A stretch of 64,000 nucleotides of DNA. Origin: Jiangella mangrovi. Lineage in GTDB: Bacteria; Actinomycetota; Actinomycetes; Jiangellales; Jiangellaceae. The translations under genes and the position numbers were made by a program. The first letter of the stretch is position 1; the number at the start of each line of letters is the position of its first letter. The notes under the pieces were generated by a model. That model saw only the letters and a program-made list of their open reading frames with translations. It had not been told where the DNA came from and made no database searches. Positions 1 to 8,951 of the stretch are shown here, piece after piece. The stretch spans positions 5,332,001 to 5,396,000 of the forward strand of contig NZ_JACHMM010000001.1 in the NCBI RefSeq assembly GCF_014204975.1, written 5' to 3'.

Positions 1-318
1 GTCGCCAACTACACGGCGGACGCGACCGCCATCATGACCGGCTCGCTCCGCGACAGCCGTGACGTGATCCGCGAGAACATGGCCCTGGCCTTCGAGGGGC
101 CCCTCAAGGGCAGCTCGACCTACAACAAGACGCTCAGCCTCCGTTTCGTCGGCAGGGACGCCGCGATCGTCGTCAGCGAATCCGGCATCCTGTTCGCCGG
201 CCAGACCGAGGTTCCGGACACGGGTAAGGTGAACGCGACCTGGGTATTCGAGAAGCGGGACGGCCAGTGGCTGATCGCCGCGTATCACAACAGCCCGGTG
301 CTGGAGTCTGGGCAGTGA
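1..318 (+). CDS. SgcJ/EcaC-like NTF2-fold protein, 5' end cut off by the window
   Basis: The frame is open from base 1 and ends at TGA 316-318, so the true start lies upstream. About 105 codons are visible. The pattern of a polar helix (IMTGSLRDSRDVIRENM) followed by paired beta strands that end in TWVFEKRDGQWLIAAYHNSPV is typical of the DUF4440/SgcJ-EcaC branch of the NTF2-like superfamily, whose members are usually 130-150 residues. Members form small cone-shaped binding or catalytic folds, often annotated as oxidoreductases after the enediyne and aureolic-acid cluster proteins, but the real substrate here is unknown. No other secondary-metabolite gene is seen beside it. Confidence 0.7.
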   Translation, partial: VANYTADATAIMTGSLRDSRDVIRENMALAFEGPLKGSSTYNKTLSLRFVGRDAAIVVSESGILFAGQTEVPDTGKVNATWVFEKRDGQWLIAAYHNSPVLESGQ

Positions 319-642
319 ACCCTTCCCTGTAACCGGCAGTGACCGTATGTAGTGGCGCAGCGGCCTGATTTCGCTGGCCCCGATGTTCGACCCTGCCGTC
401 GAACCGCGTGAAGCCCCTGGTAAAAGCAGGTCTCGACTAGAATTCAACTTCACAGGGGCTTCACGCGGACACCATCGTGACATGCACCGCCATGCTCGAC
501 GCCGCTGTCCTCAACGCCGTCATCGCCTGGACACGACATTTGCCAGACACGCTCTAGCTCCTGTCTGATCCCCCAGGCACACCGCGGTCCGTGGAACGCA
601 CCTACCTCCCGCACGCATGGATCACTGCGAGGAGGCGGCCCG
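319..642. other. gene-free gap upstream of xis-int
   Basis: I see no credible coding region here. The gap holds one strong inverted repeat (404-468, listed separately) and a Shine-Dalgarno sequence (gaggagg) just before the excisionase start at 643. Short open frames in this stretch have no start signal and no recognisable protein. Confidence 0.5.
404..468. repeat. 16-bp perfect inverted repeat with 33-bp loop
   Basis: The left arm CCGCGTGAAGCCCCTG (404-419) is the exact reverse complement of CAGGGGCTTCACGCGG (453-468). The 33-nt loop is A/T-richer than its surroundings. It lies between an unrelated gene and the xis-int pair. It could be a terminator, a recombinase arm site or the remnant of a mobile-element end; nothing in the sequence decides between these. 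Confidence 0.7.
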
Positions 643-855
643 ATGACAACGGATCGCGACGGAGAGAAGCCCAGGCGACAACATCTGAAGATCGCCGACA
701 TCTGCATGGAGCTGGGCATCGCGCGGTCGACCTTCTACGACTGGCGGGCGAAGAAGACTGCCCCACGGTGCATCAAGCTTCCCAACGGCGAGCTCCGGGT
801 CCGTCGCATCGACTTCGAGACCTGGCTGGACTCACGCTCGGAACGCGACCGGTGA
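643..855 (+). CDS. excisionase-like helix-turn-helix protein
   Basis: A 70-residue protein of the size and type of actinobacterial excisionases (Xis, MerR-like winged helix). The helix-turn-helix is visible as LKIADICMELGIARSTFYDWRAKK, followed by a basic wing (NGELRVRRIDFETWL) that gives the usual DNA contact. An AGGAGG-like ribosome site precedes ATG 643. The stop overlaps the GTG start of the integrase (GTGA at 852-855), so the two are translationally coupled, as in AICE-type elements such as pSAM2 where xis precedes int. The likely role is to bend attachment-site DNA and steer the integrase toward excision. The family call is firm; the excision role is inferred from the neighbour. Confidence 0.85.
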   Translation: MTTDRDGEKPRRQHLKIADICMELGIARSTFYDWRAKKTAPRCIKLPNGELRVRRIDFETWLDSRSERDR

Positions 856-2321
856 ACACATCGTTCAAGGTCAATTTCTGGAAGACGCAGGTCTACCGAG
901 GCGCTCGCAAGACGACCCACTATGTGCGCTGGACGGTCGCTGGCGAGGCGTTCAAAGAGCCGTTCGGCCTCGCCGCACAGGCGGAGAGCTTCCGCTCCGA
1001 GCTGGTCGCGGCCGCACGCAAAGGTGAAGCGTTCTACGTCGATTCCGGACTCCCCGTCTCGATGAAGCGCGCCGAGACGACCATGTCCTGGTACCAGCTC
1101 GCCTGCGACTATGTGGACGCCAAGTGGCCGCGCTCGGCCGCGACTACCCGCCGCACGGTCGCAGAGGCGCTCACCGCGGCCACCTGCCTGATGTTCACCA
1201 ATGAGCGCGGCATGCCCGACGCTGTCGAGCTGCGTGCGGCGCTGAAGCGATGGGCCTTCAACACCAATCGTCGCGCGGAGGCGAACCAGCCGGCCTGGGT
1301 GAACGACGCTCTCCGCTGGGCATCCAATCACAGCCGACCGGCCTCCGCCTTGGCGGACACCGATGTGCTTCGCCAGGTCATCGACGGACTCGCGATCCGC
1401 CTCGACGGCGGGGTCAGGGCGACCAGCGTCACGTCGCGGTGGCGCAAGATCCTCTACAACCTGGCCGAGTACGCCGTTCAGCGAAAGGTCCTCATCGCCA
1501 ACCCGTTACCCACGGTCAAACAGCCGTCGCAACGTGTCGCTCAGGTCGACCGGCGCAGCGTCGCCAACCCGACCCAGGCTCGTGATCTCCTCGCCGCGGT
1601 CGCCGCCCAGAGCAACACCGGGCAACGGCTCGAGGGCTATTTCGGCTGCCTCTACTACGCAGGCATGCGACCCGAAGAAACGGCCGAACTGCGGCGTGAC
1701 AACCTGGATCTCCCAGAGAGGGGCTGGGGCTGGATCTACCTGGATGCAGCCAAGCCCCACGCCGGCGGCGAGTGGACCGACACCGGCAACGCGAGGGACG
1801 ACCGGCCGCTCAAGCAGCGTGAGATCGGCGAGATCCGGAAGGTCCCGTCGCCTCCGGAACTCACGGCACTGCTGCATCAGCACCTCGGCACCTTTGGAAC
1901 CACCCCGGACGGACGTCTGTTCGTCGGCGAACGCAGCGCGGAACACCTTCCGGCGTTCACCGTGTTCCGGGTGTGGAGCCGTGCGCGCGAGGCGGTGTTC
2001 GGAGCCGGTGCGAAACGCATGCTGGTGGCGCTGCGCCCCTACGATCTGCGTCACGCCTGCGTCTCGACCTGGCTCAACTCCGGCGTCCCACCGACGAAGG
2101 TCGCGGCCTGGGCCGGGCACTCTGTCGACGTCCTGCTCAAGATCTACGCCAAGTGCATCGACGGCGACGACGAACTCTACCGAGCCAGGATCGATGCCGC
2201 CCTGGACCGCGGCCACCAGCCGCCAGAACTTGGGCGCGCATTTGGCGAGAACGGCCGTAGAGAGCCGCCCACAGCCGGTGACGGCCGGTCAGACAGAAAC
2301 GGCCCCTCACCTACGTTCTAG
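852..2321 (+). CDS. tyrosine site-specific integrase
   Basis: Phage-type integrase of 489 residues. I chose GTG 852 because it overlaps the xis stop and the upstream extension of the frame is not protein-like. The N-terminal part resembles an arm-type DNA-binding domain. The C-terminal catalytic domain carries R273 (YYAGMRPEE), the box RPYDLRHA with R400 and H401 (the first His of the usual HxxR box is Tyr here), GHS with H423, and the nucleophile Y432 (LLKIYAKC). The gene points at the 3' end of tRNA-Glu only 25 bp away, the classic position of an integrase beside its attachment site. The last codons and stop lie inside a terminator hairpin. Confidence 0.93.
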   Translation: MNTSFKVNFWKTQVYRGARKTTHYVRWTVAGEAFKEPFGLAAQAESFRSELVAAARKGEAFYVDSGLPVSMKRAETTMSWYQLACDYVDAKWPRSAATTRRTVAEALTAATCLMFTNERGMPDAVELRAALKRWAFNTNRRAEANQPAWVNDALRWASNHSRPASALADTDVLRQVIDGLAIRLDGGVRATSVTSRWRKILYNLAEYAVQRKVLIANPLPTVKQPSQRVAQVDRRSVANPTQARDLLAAVAAQSNTGQRLEGYFGCLYYAGMRPEETAELRRDNLDLPERGWGWIYLDAAKPHAGGEWTDTGNARDDRPLKQREIGEIRKVPSPPELTALLHQHLGTFGTTPDGRLFVGERSAEHLPAFTVFRVWSRAREAVFGAGAKRMLVALRPYDLRHACVSTWLNSGVPPTKVAAWAGHSVDVLLKIYAKCIDGDDELYRARIDAALDRGHQPPELGRAFGENGRREPPTAGDGRSDRNGPSPTF

Positions 2322-2338
2322 CAGGTGAGGGGCCGTTT
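2297..2338 (+). terminator. intrinsic terminator overlapping the integrase stop
   Basis: A perfect 16-bp stem: AAACGGCCCCTCACCT (2297-2312) pairs with AGGTGAGGGGCCGTTT (2323-2338), with a 10-nt loop that contains most of the integrase stop codon. The T-run at the foot of the stem supports termination. It would also protect the oppositely oriented tRNA genes from read-through. Confidence 0.85.
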
Positions 2339-2346
2339 CCTCAGGG

Positions 2347-2419
2347 TAGCCCCGACGGGATTCGAACCCGCGCTACCGCCTTGAGAGGGCGGCGTGCTAG
2401 GCCGCTACACAACGGGGCC
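2347..2419 (-). tRNA. tRNA-Glu (anticodon CTC)
   Basis: The minus strand folds into a 73-nt cloverleaf. The acceptor GGCCCCG pairs with CGGGGCT (one G-U), the anticodon stem CCGCC/GGCGG encloses loop CTCTCAA with anticodon CTC, the T arm contains GGTTCGAATCC, and the discriminator base is A. CCA is not encoded. Its 3' end faces the integrase terminator, so this gene is the likely attachment site of the neighbouring element. Confidence 0.95.
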
Positions 2420-2508
2420 TTTGCGACCGAGGTCGCGAGGTGAAACTGTACCCGAGCCTCGCTCCGACTCCAAACTGGCTGGAGATCGTCGCCGGGCCGT
2501 GCCGGGCG

Positions 2509-2580
2509 CTGGGGTACCAGGACTCGAACCTAGACTAACTGAACCAGAATCAGTCGTGCTGCCAATTACACCATACCCCA
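2509..2580 (-). tRNA. tRNA-Gln (anticodon CTG)
   Basis: The minus strand gives a 72-nt cloverleaf: acceptor TGGGGTA pairs with TACCCCA, anticodon stem ACTGA/TCAGT with loop TTCTGGT and anticodon CTG, and T arm GGTTCGAGTCC. No CCA is encoded. It lies just downstream of gltX in the same direction. This suits organisms where a non-discriminating GluRS charges tRNA-Gln with Glu before amidation. Confidence 0.94.
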
Positions 2581-2700
2581 CTGGATCGGGCGGATTTCCC
2601 GCTCGACCGCCTCGCAAGGATAGCGGTCCGAAGGGGTCCGATCCAAACCGGCAGGACGGCTGCCGGCGACCTGCTGCGCAGCCCACCCGTCAGCTCACCG

Positions 2701-4230
2701 TCAGCCCACTCGGGCGAGCGCCGCGTCGAGGCGCGCCAGCGTCCGCTCGCGGCCCAGGAGCTCCAGCGACTCGAACAGCGGCGGCGACACCCGCCGGCCC
2801 GTCACGGCCACCCGGACCGGGCCGAACGCGTGCTTGGGCTTCAGGCCGAGCTCCTCGACCAGCGCGGCCCGCAGCCCTGCCTCGATGGTCTCCGTCGTCC
2901 ACTTCTCGTCCTCGGCGAGCCGCGCGCGGGCGGCCACGAGCACGGGCCGGGCGTCGGCCGTCAGGACCTTGGCGGCCGCGTCCTCGTCGAACGCGACCGG
3001 ACCCGGGGCGAAGAGGAAGCCGAGCATGTCGACCGCCTCGTCGAGCACCGTCATGCGCTCCTGGACGAGGGGGGTCGCCGCGCGCAGCAGGTCCAGCGAC
3101 TCCGTCGGCACGACGGCGGGCAGGACGCCGGCGGCCTGCAGGTAGGGCACCATGCGCATGGCGAGGTCGTCCGGGGACAACCGCCGCAGCCACACGCCGT
3201 TGATGGCCTCGGCCTTCTTGAGGTCGAACCGCGCCGACGCGGAGTTGACCCGTGTCACGTCGAACGCGGCGGCCATCTCGTCCATCGAGAACACCTCGAC
3301 GTCGTCGCCGATGGACCAGCCGAGCAGCGCGAGGTAGTTGAGCAGCCCCTCGGGCAGGAAGCCGCGGTCGCGGTAGAGCTGCAGTGACGACTGCGGGTCG
3401 CGCTTGGACAGCTTGCGGTTGCCCTCGCCGGTGACGAGCGGCAGGTGCCCGAACCGCGGCAGCGGGCCGGATGCGACGCCGATCTCGCGCAGGATCTGGT
3501 GCAGCACGAGCTGGCGGGGCGTCGACGACAGCAGGTCCTCGCCGCGCAGCACGTGGGTGATCCCCATGAGGGCGTCGTCGACGGGGTTGACCAGCGGGTA
3601 GAGCGGCTGGCCGTTGGCCCGGACGATGACGTAGTCGCCCAGGTTGAAGCGGTCGACGGTGATCTCGCCGCGGATGAGGTCGACGAAGGTGATGTCCTGG
3701 TCGGGCATCCGCAGCCGCAGGACGGGCTGGCGGCCCTCCTCCTGGTACGCGGCGATCTGCTCGTCCGTCAGCGTGCGGCACTTGCCGTCGTAGCCGCTGG
3801 GCTTTCCGGCGGCCCGGGCGGCCTCGCGCCGCTCGTCGAGCTCTTCGGGCGTGCAGTAGCAGTAGTAGGCGTGCCCGGTCTCGAGCAGCTTGGCGGCGAC
3901 GGAGGTGTAGGTGTCGTGCCGCAGCGACTGCCGGTACGGCGCGTACGGGCCGCCGATGTCCGGGCCCTCGTCCCACGTCAGGCCGAGCCAGCGCAGCGCC
4001 TCGAGCATCGCCTCGTAGGACTCCTCGCTGTCACGCGCGGCGTCGGTGTCCTCGATGCGGAACACGAACGTGCCGCCGAAGTGGCGCGCGAACGCGGAGT
4101 TGTAGAGGGCGGTGCGGATCACCCCCACGTGCGGGTTGCCCGTCGGCGACGGGGAATAGCGCACGCGGACGTCGGCGGGGCCGACCTCACCGAGCACGAG
4201 AGCGTCCGACGAGCCGGCGCCGTCAGTCAC
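2701..4230 (-). CDS. gltX: glutamyl-tRNA synthetase
   Basis: Class I aminoacyl-tRNA synthetase of 509 residues, a normal length for bacterial GluRS, attaching glutamate to tRNA-Glu in the cytosol. The HIGH-type signature appears as [11 protein letters not shown] near residue 27 and the KMSKS-type loop as KLSKR near residue 265. The anticodon-binding half follows. Start GTG 4230 has AAGGTGA about 9 nt upstream. Co-oriented tRNA-Gln and tRNA-Glu genes follow it, and the FAH-family gene precedes it, as in Mycobacterium. In actinobacteria this enzyme is usually non-discriminating and works with GatCAB; that part is inferred from the family. Confidence 0.97.
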   Translation of the reverse strand: MTDGAGSSDALVLGEVGPADVRVRYSPSPTGNPHVGVIRTALYNSAFARHFGGTFVFRIEDTDAARDSEESYEAMLEALRWLGLTWDEGPDIGGPYAPYRQSLRHDTYTSVAAKLLETGHAYYCYCTPEELDERREAARAAGKPSGYDGKCRTLTDEQIAAYQEEGRQPVLRLRMPDQDITFVDLIRGEITVDRFNLGDYVIVRANGQPLYPLVNPVDDALMGITHVLRGEDLLSSTPRQLVLHQILREIGVASGPLPRFGHLPLVTGEGNRKLSKRDPQSSLQLYRDRGFLPEGLLNYLALLGWSIGDDVEVFSMDEMAAAFDVTRVNSASARFDLKKAEAINGVWLRRLSPDDLAMRMVPYLQAAGVLPAVVPTESLDLLRAATPLVQERMTVLDEAVDMLGFLFAPGPVAFDEDAAAKVLTADARPVLVAARARLAEDEKWTTETIEAGLRAALVEELGLKPKHAFGPVRVAVTGRRVSPPLFESLELLGRERTLARLDAALARVG

Positions 4231-4297
4231 AGCAGATCACCTTGTGTTCTCGAATCAGAAGAGCGGACAGAGGACGCGGATGCACCGCAGGCTACCG

Positions 4298-5080
4298 TCA
4301 CTCCGCGGCGACGACCGGGTTGGACAGGACGCCGATCCCCTCGACCGTGACGGTCACGTGGTCGCCCGGCGTGATGGGCCCGACGCCCGACGGCGTGCCG
4401 GTGAGGATGACGTCACCGGGCAGCAGCGTGAAAGCCGCGCTGATGTACTCGATCAGCGTCGCCACGTCGAAGATCATCTGCGACGTGCGGCCGTGCTGCC
4501 GTTCCTCGCCGCCCACCCGGCAGCGCACCGCCAGGTCGGCCGGGTCGAGGTCGGTCTCGATCCACGGCCCCAGCGGGCAGAACGTGTCGAAGCCCTTGGC
4601 CCGCGCCCACTGGTTGTCCTTCTTCTGCAGGTCGCGGGCGGTGACGTCGTTGCCGCAGGTGTAGCCGAAGATCACCTCGGACACGCGGTCGCGCGGCACC
4701 GACTTGGCGATGCGCCCGATGACGACGGCGAGCTCGGCCTCGTAGTGCACCTCGCTGGTCTGCGGCGGAACGACGATGGGCTCGTCGGGCCCGATGACCG
4801 ACGTGTTCGGCTTGAGGAAGAGCAGCGGCTCCTCGGGCAGCGGGTTGTCGAGCTCGGCCGCGTGGTCGGCGTAGTTGCGGCCGACGCCGATGACCTTGCT
4901 GCGCGGGATGACGGGCGCCAGCAGCCGCACGTCGGCGAGCGCCAGCTTCTCCCCCGTCAGCTGCGGCGACCGGTAGAGCGGGTCGCCCTCGAGAACCGCG
5001 ATGACGGTCTCGCCACTGTCGTCCTGTCCCACCGCTCCGAAGCGTGGGTCGTCCCCCGTCGTGAACCTCGCGATACGCAC
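4298..5080 (-). CDS. fumarylacetoacetate hydrolase family protein
   Basis: A 260-residue protein of the FAH fold, which hydrolyses or decarboxylates C-C bonds of beta-dicarbonyl or catechol-degradation acids. Visible landmarks are [12 protein letters not shown], the metal-binding [22 protein letters not shown] and the C-terminal [15 protein letters not shown]. Length and motifs match the 2-hydroxyhepta-2,4-diene-1,7-dioate isomerase/acylpyruvase branch. GTG 5080 is preferred over GTG 5110 because a TACGCT -10 box (5088-5093) lies exactly 7 nt upstream, suggesting a leaderless mRNA, and because the family begins near RIARF. It sits upstream of gltX, the order known from mycobacteria. The exact substrate cannot be read from sequence. 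Confidence 0.9.
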   Translation of the reverse strand: MRIARFTTGDDPRFGAVGQDDSGETVIAVLEGDPLYRSPQLTGEKLALADVRLLAPVIPRSKVIGVGRNYADHAAELDNPLPEEPLLFLKPNTSVIGPDEPIVVPPQTSEVHYEAELAVVIGRIAKSVPRDRVSEVIFGYTCGNDVTARDLQKKDNQWARAKGFDTFCPLGPWIETDLDPADLAVRCRVGGEERQHGRTSQMIFDVATLIEYISAAFTLLPGDVILTGTPSGVGPITPGDHVTVTVEGIGVLSNPVVAAE

Positions 5081-5161
5081 GCTGGTGAGCGTATCCCGCC
5101 AGCGGACCACCCATCCGAGACACTAGCCATGAACCGGGCGTCACACCTAGGGTCATGATGC

Positions 5162-7228
5162 ATGACCGACGCCTCGACGACGCGGCACACCGGCGGTGAA
5201 GCGCCGGCGACGACGACGGACGTCGGCGAGCTCATGGCCCGCTACGACGAGGAACTGCCCGCGCGCAGGCTGTCCGGCCGGGTCGGGCTGGGCGTCGGGA
5301 TCGCCTGCTTCGCCGTCGCGCTGTTCGTGCTGCGCCAGGTGTTCTGGCCGCTCAGCCAGGGCAACCAGTACTACCTCATGCTGTTCCTGGCGTTCGTGCT
5401 GCCGCTGATCTTCCTCTGCTACCGCGCACTGCCGAGGCGCGAGCGGACGGACGACCCGAACCCGCTCGACTGGGTGCTGGCCGCCGTCGCGCTCGTCGCC
5501 TGCCTCTATCCGGTGCTGCCGGTGCTGAGCGGCGGGTTCGACGCGTTCCTCGACCGGCAGGGGTCGCTGACGGGGCTCGACGTGCTCATGGGCGCGATCG
5601 TGCTGGTGCTGGTCATCGAGGCGACCCGGCGCACGACGGGGTGGGTGCTGCCGATCGTCTGCGTGGCGTTCCTGCTGTACGCGTACTACGGCGGCTTCCT
5701 GCCGGCGTCGATGCCGGGGAGCCACGCCGGCATCGACTTCGACCAGATCGTCAACGCGCTCTACAACGACCCGAGCGGCTTCTACGGCGTCCCGCTCGAC
5801 GTCTGCGCGACGTACATCGTGCTGTTCACGATCTACGGCGCGGTCCTGGACCGCACCGGCGCCGGGCAGTTCTTCATCGACCTCAGCTTCGCGATCTTCC
5901 GCCGCTCGCGGACGGCTCCGGGGCGGACGGTGGCGCTGTCCGGCTTCCTGCTGGGGACGGTGTCGGGGTCGGGGACGGCGACAGCCGTCGGTCTGGGCGC
6001 GGTGACGTGGCCGGTGCTGAAGAAGGCCGGCTACCCGCGCGAGAACGCCGGCGGCATGCTCGCGGCGTCGGGCATCGGCGCGATCCTGTCGCCGCCCACG
6101 CTGGGCGCGGCGGCGTTCATCATCGCCGAGTACCTGGGCCGGTCCTACCTCGAGGTGCTGGTCTGGGCGCTGGTGCCGACGCTGCTGTACTACCTCGGGA
6201 TCTTCCTGGCGATCGAGATCGACGCCCGCAAGGCCGGGGTCGACGCCGTCGACGTCGAGCGGAAGAACCCGTGGCGGCTGCTCGCACGGTCCGGCTACCA
6301 CTTCCTGTCGCTCGGCGTCATCGTGCTCTTCCTGGCCGTCGGCATGACGCCGTTCCGCGCCGTCGTCTACGCGACCGCCGTCGCCGTCGGGTTCGGCGTG
6401 ATCGACGCGGTGGTGCGGCGGGGCGGGCGCGACTGGCCGGGAGTCCTGGCCGACACCGGACGCGTTGTCTACTTCTCCCTGTCCGACGGCGTCCGCTCGG
6501 TCCTGCCCGTGGCCGCCGTGTGCGCGGCCGCCGGGATCATCGTCTCGACCATCACGAAGACCGGGCTCGGCCAGGTGCTGTCGGACCTGCTCGTCGACGC
6601 CGCGACGGCGGTCACGGACGATCCCACCGTCGTGCTGATCCTGAGCGCCGTCCTGGCCGCCGTGGCGATCCTGATCCTCGGGCTGGCCGTGCCGGTGACG
6701 GCGTCGTTCATCATCAGCTGGGTCGTCATCGGCCCGGCGCTCTTCGACCTCGACGTCCCCGCGCCCGCCGTCGCGATGTTCATCTTCTACTTCTCCGTGC
6801 TGTCCGAGGTGTCGCCGCCGACGGCGCTCGCTGCGGTCGCGTCGGCGGCCATCACGGGCGGCCGGGTCATCGCGACGATGTGGCAGGCCTGCAAGTACGC
6901 CCTGCCGGCGTTCCTGGTGCCGCTGGCGTTCGTGCTGACGGACAACGGCTCGGCGCTGCTGCTGGAACGCCCGGCCGGCGACGTCCTGTGGACGGTGACC
7001 GTGTCGGCGGTCGCGGTCGCGGCACTGGCTGTGGCCGCGGGCGGCTGGGTCGTCCGGCGTGCGGGTGCCGCCGAACGCGCGCTCTGCTTCGTCGCCGCCT
7101 GCCTCCTGCTCTACCTGCAGCCGGTGTCGATCGCCGTCGGCGCCGTGGTCCTGGCCGCAGCTGTCGCCGTCAACCTCGTCTCGTCGTCCCCGTCGCCATC
7201 CGCCGATCGAGAGGAAGTCCCGACATGA
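5162..7228 (+). CDS. TRAP transporter fused permease (4TM/12TM), TAXI type
   Basis: A 688-residue integral membrane protein in which the small (DctQ-like) and large (DctM-like) permease parts are fused, as is typical for TAXI-type TRAP systems. More than a dozen hydrophobic segments are visible. Characteristic stretches are GFLLGTVSGSGTATAVGLGAVTWP and ASGIGAILSPPTLGAAAFIIAEYLG around residues 260-320. It should use an ion gradient to import an organic anion delivered by the adjacent binding lipoprotein. A TAGGGT -10 box (5148-5153) lies 8 nt before ATG 5162, so the message may be leaderless. The stop overlaps the start of the binding protein (ATGA at 7225). Confidence 0.93.
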   Translation: MTDASTTRHTGGEAPATTTDVGELMARYDEELPARRLSGRVGLGVGIACFAVALFVLRQVFWPLSQGNQYYLMLFLAFVLPLIFLCYRALPRRERTDDPNPLDWVLAAVALVACLYPVLPVLSGGFDAFLDRQGSLTGLDVLMGAIVLVLVIEATRRTTGWVLPIVCVAFLLYAYYGGFLPASMPGSHAGIDFDQIVNALYNDPSGFYGVPLDVCATYIVLFTIYGAVLDRTGAGQFFIDLSFAIFRRSRTAPGRTVALSGFLLGTVSGSGTATAVGLGAVTWPVLKKAGYPRENAGGMLAASGIGAILSPPTLGAAAFIIAEYLGRSYLEVLVWALVPTLLYYLGIFLAIEIDARKAGVDAVDVERKNPWRLLARSGYHFLSLGVIVLFLAVGMTPFRAVVYATAVAVGFGVIDAVVRRGGRDWPGVLADTGRVVYFSLSDGVRSVLPVAAVCAAAGIIVSTITKTGLGQVLSDLLVDAATAVTDDPTVVLILSAVLAAVAILILGLAVPVTASFIISWVVIGPALFDLDVPAPAVAMFIFYFSVLSEVSPPTALAAVASAAITGGRVIATMWQACKYALPAFLVPLAFVLTDNGSALLLERPAGDVLWTVTVSAVAVAALAVAAGGWVVRRAGAAERALCFVAACLLLYLQPVSIAVGAVVLAAAVAVNLVSSSPSPSADREEVPT

Positions 7229-8235
7229 GAGCACGCGTCGCCACCCGTTTGATAGTGGGACTGCTCGCGACCGGCCTGGCCGTGTCCGCCTGCGGCGGCC
7301 GTCAGACCACCTCGCCCGACGAGGACGGCGGCGGTGGTGGCGCTGACGCCGGGGCGTGCGAGGCCGGGTCGGGCCGCATGACCATCGCGACCGGCAACTC
7401 CACCGGCGTCTACTACGTGCTCGGCGGCGGCCTCGCGCAGCTGATCAGCAACGAGACCGACATCACCGCCACGGCCGCCGAGACCGGCGCGTCGGTGCAG
7501 AACGTCCAGCAGCTCGTCGCCGGCGACTACGACCTCGCGTTCTCGCTGGCCGACACCGCCGCCGACGCCACCGAGGGCACCGGCTCGTTCGACTCGCCGC
7601 AGCCGGTGCAGGCGCTGGGGCGCATCTACCCCAACTACACGCAGGTCGTCGTCCGCGCCGACTCCGGCATCACCTCGATCGAGGACATGGCCGGCAAGAC
7701 CATCTCGACCGGCTCGCCGAACTCCGGCACCGAGGTCATCGCCAACCGCCTGCTCGAGGCCGCCGGCCTGGACCCGTCGAGCGACGTGCAGGCGCAGCGC
7801 CTCGACCTCACCAAGACCGTCGACGGCATGAAGGACGGCTCGATCGACGGCCTCGTCTGGTCCGGCGGCCTCCCCACCGCGGCGATGACCGACCTGTTCA
7901 CGTCCATGGGCGACGACATCGCCTTCGTCGACATCACGCCGCTGCTGCCGGCGCTGCAGGAGATCAACCCCGTCTACACGGAGGGCTCGATCCCGGCCTC
8001 GACGTACGGAACGGACGCGGCGACGCCGACCGTCGTGGTGCCGAACGTCCTGCTGGTCCGCGATGACCTCGACGAGGGGACGGCGTGCGCACTGACGAAA
8101 TTGGTGTACGAGAACGTCGAGGCGCTGACGGACGTGCACGCGGCTGCCGCCGACATCGACGCGTCGGTGGCGACGGAGATCGACCCGATCCCGCTGCACC
8201 CCGGCGCTCAACAGGCCCTCGACGAGCTGGAGTGA
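7225..8235 (+). CDS. TAXI family TRAP transporter solute-binding lipoprotein
   Basis: A 336-residue exported protein with a lipoprotein signal (hydrophobic stretch ending LAVSAC) and a short Gly/Asp-rich linker. The mature part starts RMTIATGNSTGVYYVLGGGLAQLI, the hallmark of TAXI proteins, and continues with TAAETGASVQNVQQLVAGDYDLAFSLAD and GKTISTGSPNSGTEVIANRLL. It captures a substrate outside the membrane and passes it to the fused permease, with whose stop codon its start overlaps by 4 bp. Known relatives bind glutamate or other small carboxylates, but the ligand here is not predictable. Confidence 0.92.
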   Translation: MRARVATRLIVGLLATGLAVSACGGRQTTSPDEDGGGGGADAGACEAGSGRMTIATGNSTGVYYVLGGGLAQLISNETDITATAAETGASVQNVQQLVAGDYDLAFSLADTAADATEGTGSFDSPQPVQALGRIYPNYTQVVVRADSGITSIEDMAGKTISTGSPNSGTEVIANRLLEAAGLDPSSDVQAQRLDLTKTVDGMKDGSIDGLVWSGGLPTAAMTDLFTSMGDDIAFVDITPLLPALQEINPVYTEGSIPASTYGTDAATPTVVVPNVLLVRDDLDEGTACALTKLVYENVEALTDVHAAAADIDASVATEIDPIPLHPGAQQALDELE

Positions 8236-8310
8236 GTGAGTACGGCGTTGTCGTTCACGGGTGCTGAGCGATAGACTCTTCAAAGCTGAGGGCATTAGCC
8301 CGAAGAAGTG

Positions 8311-8347
8311 AGCCCCGGACTTGGCCGGACGACCAGGCGCCGGGGCT
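8311..8347. terminator. hairpin between convergent genes
   Basis: AGCCCCGG (8311-8318) pairs with CCGGGGCT (8340-8347) around a 21-nt loop. It lies in the 121-bp gap between the TAXI lipoprotein (plus) and the DUF3800-like gene (minus), where a bidirectional terminator is expected. There is no long T-run. Confidence 0.55.
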
Positions 8348-8356
8348 TCGCGCTGT

Positions 8357-8884
8357 TCACAGCACCTCGACGACTCGCCTCACGACCGTGGCGACCTTGG
8401 GCCGCCACTCGCCCTGTCGGCCGTACGCCCAAGCCACCGCGTCCGGGACCCACAGCAGCGGCTCGGCGTGCGGGCTCTCGTGCACATACTCGAAGGCGCC
8501 CGGTCGCCCCGCCTTCTGCAAGCTGTCGAACAGCACGCGCCGATCGTGGACGTCCTGACCGACCTGCGCCTCGAGGACCAGTCGATCAGCACCCGCAGTG
8601 AGCAGGTCCGGCACGACAGTACGGATGATCTCGGCCCTGCCGTCACGGATCGGCTTGCGCCGAGTGACGTAGAGGACCGCCTCGATGGGTTGAGCACGGA
8701 CGACACCCAGGATTCGACGGCGCCGCTGATCGGACTCGTCGTTCATGTGGAGCCGGCCCGCGCCCTTGGCGACTAGCGCCCTCATCGCCTTGCGAACGTC
8801 ACCCGCTTCCGCCTGGCGGACGGTCACTACGCACAGCAAGTACCCCTGTCGGCTCGACTCGTCGGCGAAGGCAAGGAGGGGCAT
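8357..8884 (-). CDS. DUF3800-like protein
   Basis: A 175-residue protein that begins MPLLAFADESSRQGYLLCVVTV, an acidic first strand (ADES) followed by a second beta strand as in the DUF3800 family, which is predicted to have an RNase H-like fold. Further landmarks are HMNDESDQRRRRIL, LEAQVGQDVHDRRVLF and the late LLWVPDAVAWAYGR. No function is known. ATG 8884 is supported by a TACTCT -10 box (8891-8896) six nucleotides upstream. It is divergent from the next gene, with 67 bp between the two starts. DUF3800 genes are often found in accessory or mobile regions; that is only a hint. Confidence 0.7.
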   Translation of the reverse strand: MPLLAFADESSRQGYLLCVVTVRQAEAGDVRKAMRALVAKGAGRLHMNDESDQRRRRILGVVRAQPIEAVLYVTRRKPIRDGRAEIIRTVVPDLLTAGADRLVLEAQVGQDVHDRRVLFDSLQKAGRPGAFEYVHESPHAEPLLWVPDAVAWAYGRQGEWRPKVATVVRRVVEVL

Positions 8885-8951
8885 TGCCGCAGAGTACGGC
8901 GAGGCACCGACAACTCGCCGCGCGTCGAATGCGGAGCCTACGCTGGAGGGC

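Noticed and set aside
1-318. Enediyne or other secondary-metabolite cluster suggested by the SgcJ-like protein
   Set aside because: No synthase, tailoring or resistance gene lies nearby; the fold is common outside such clusters.
2421-2508. A third tRNA between tRNA-Glu and tRNA-Gln
   Set aside because: The 89-bp gap has no cloverleaf-forming sequence on either strand.
5153-7234. 693-residue open frame on the minus strand
   Set aside because: It mirrors the TRAP permease and is an Arg/Asp/Gln-rich low-complexity translation, the usual GC-rich antisense shadow.
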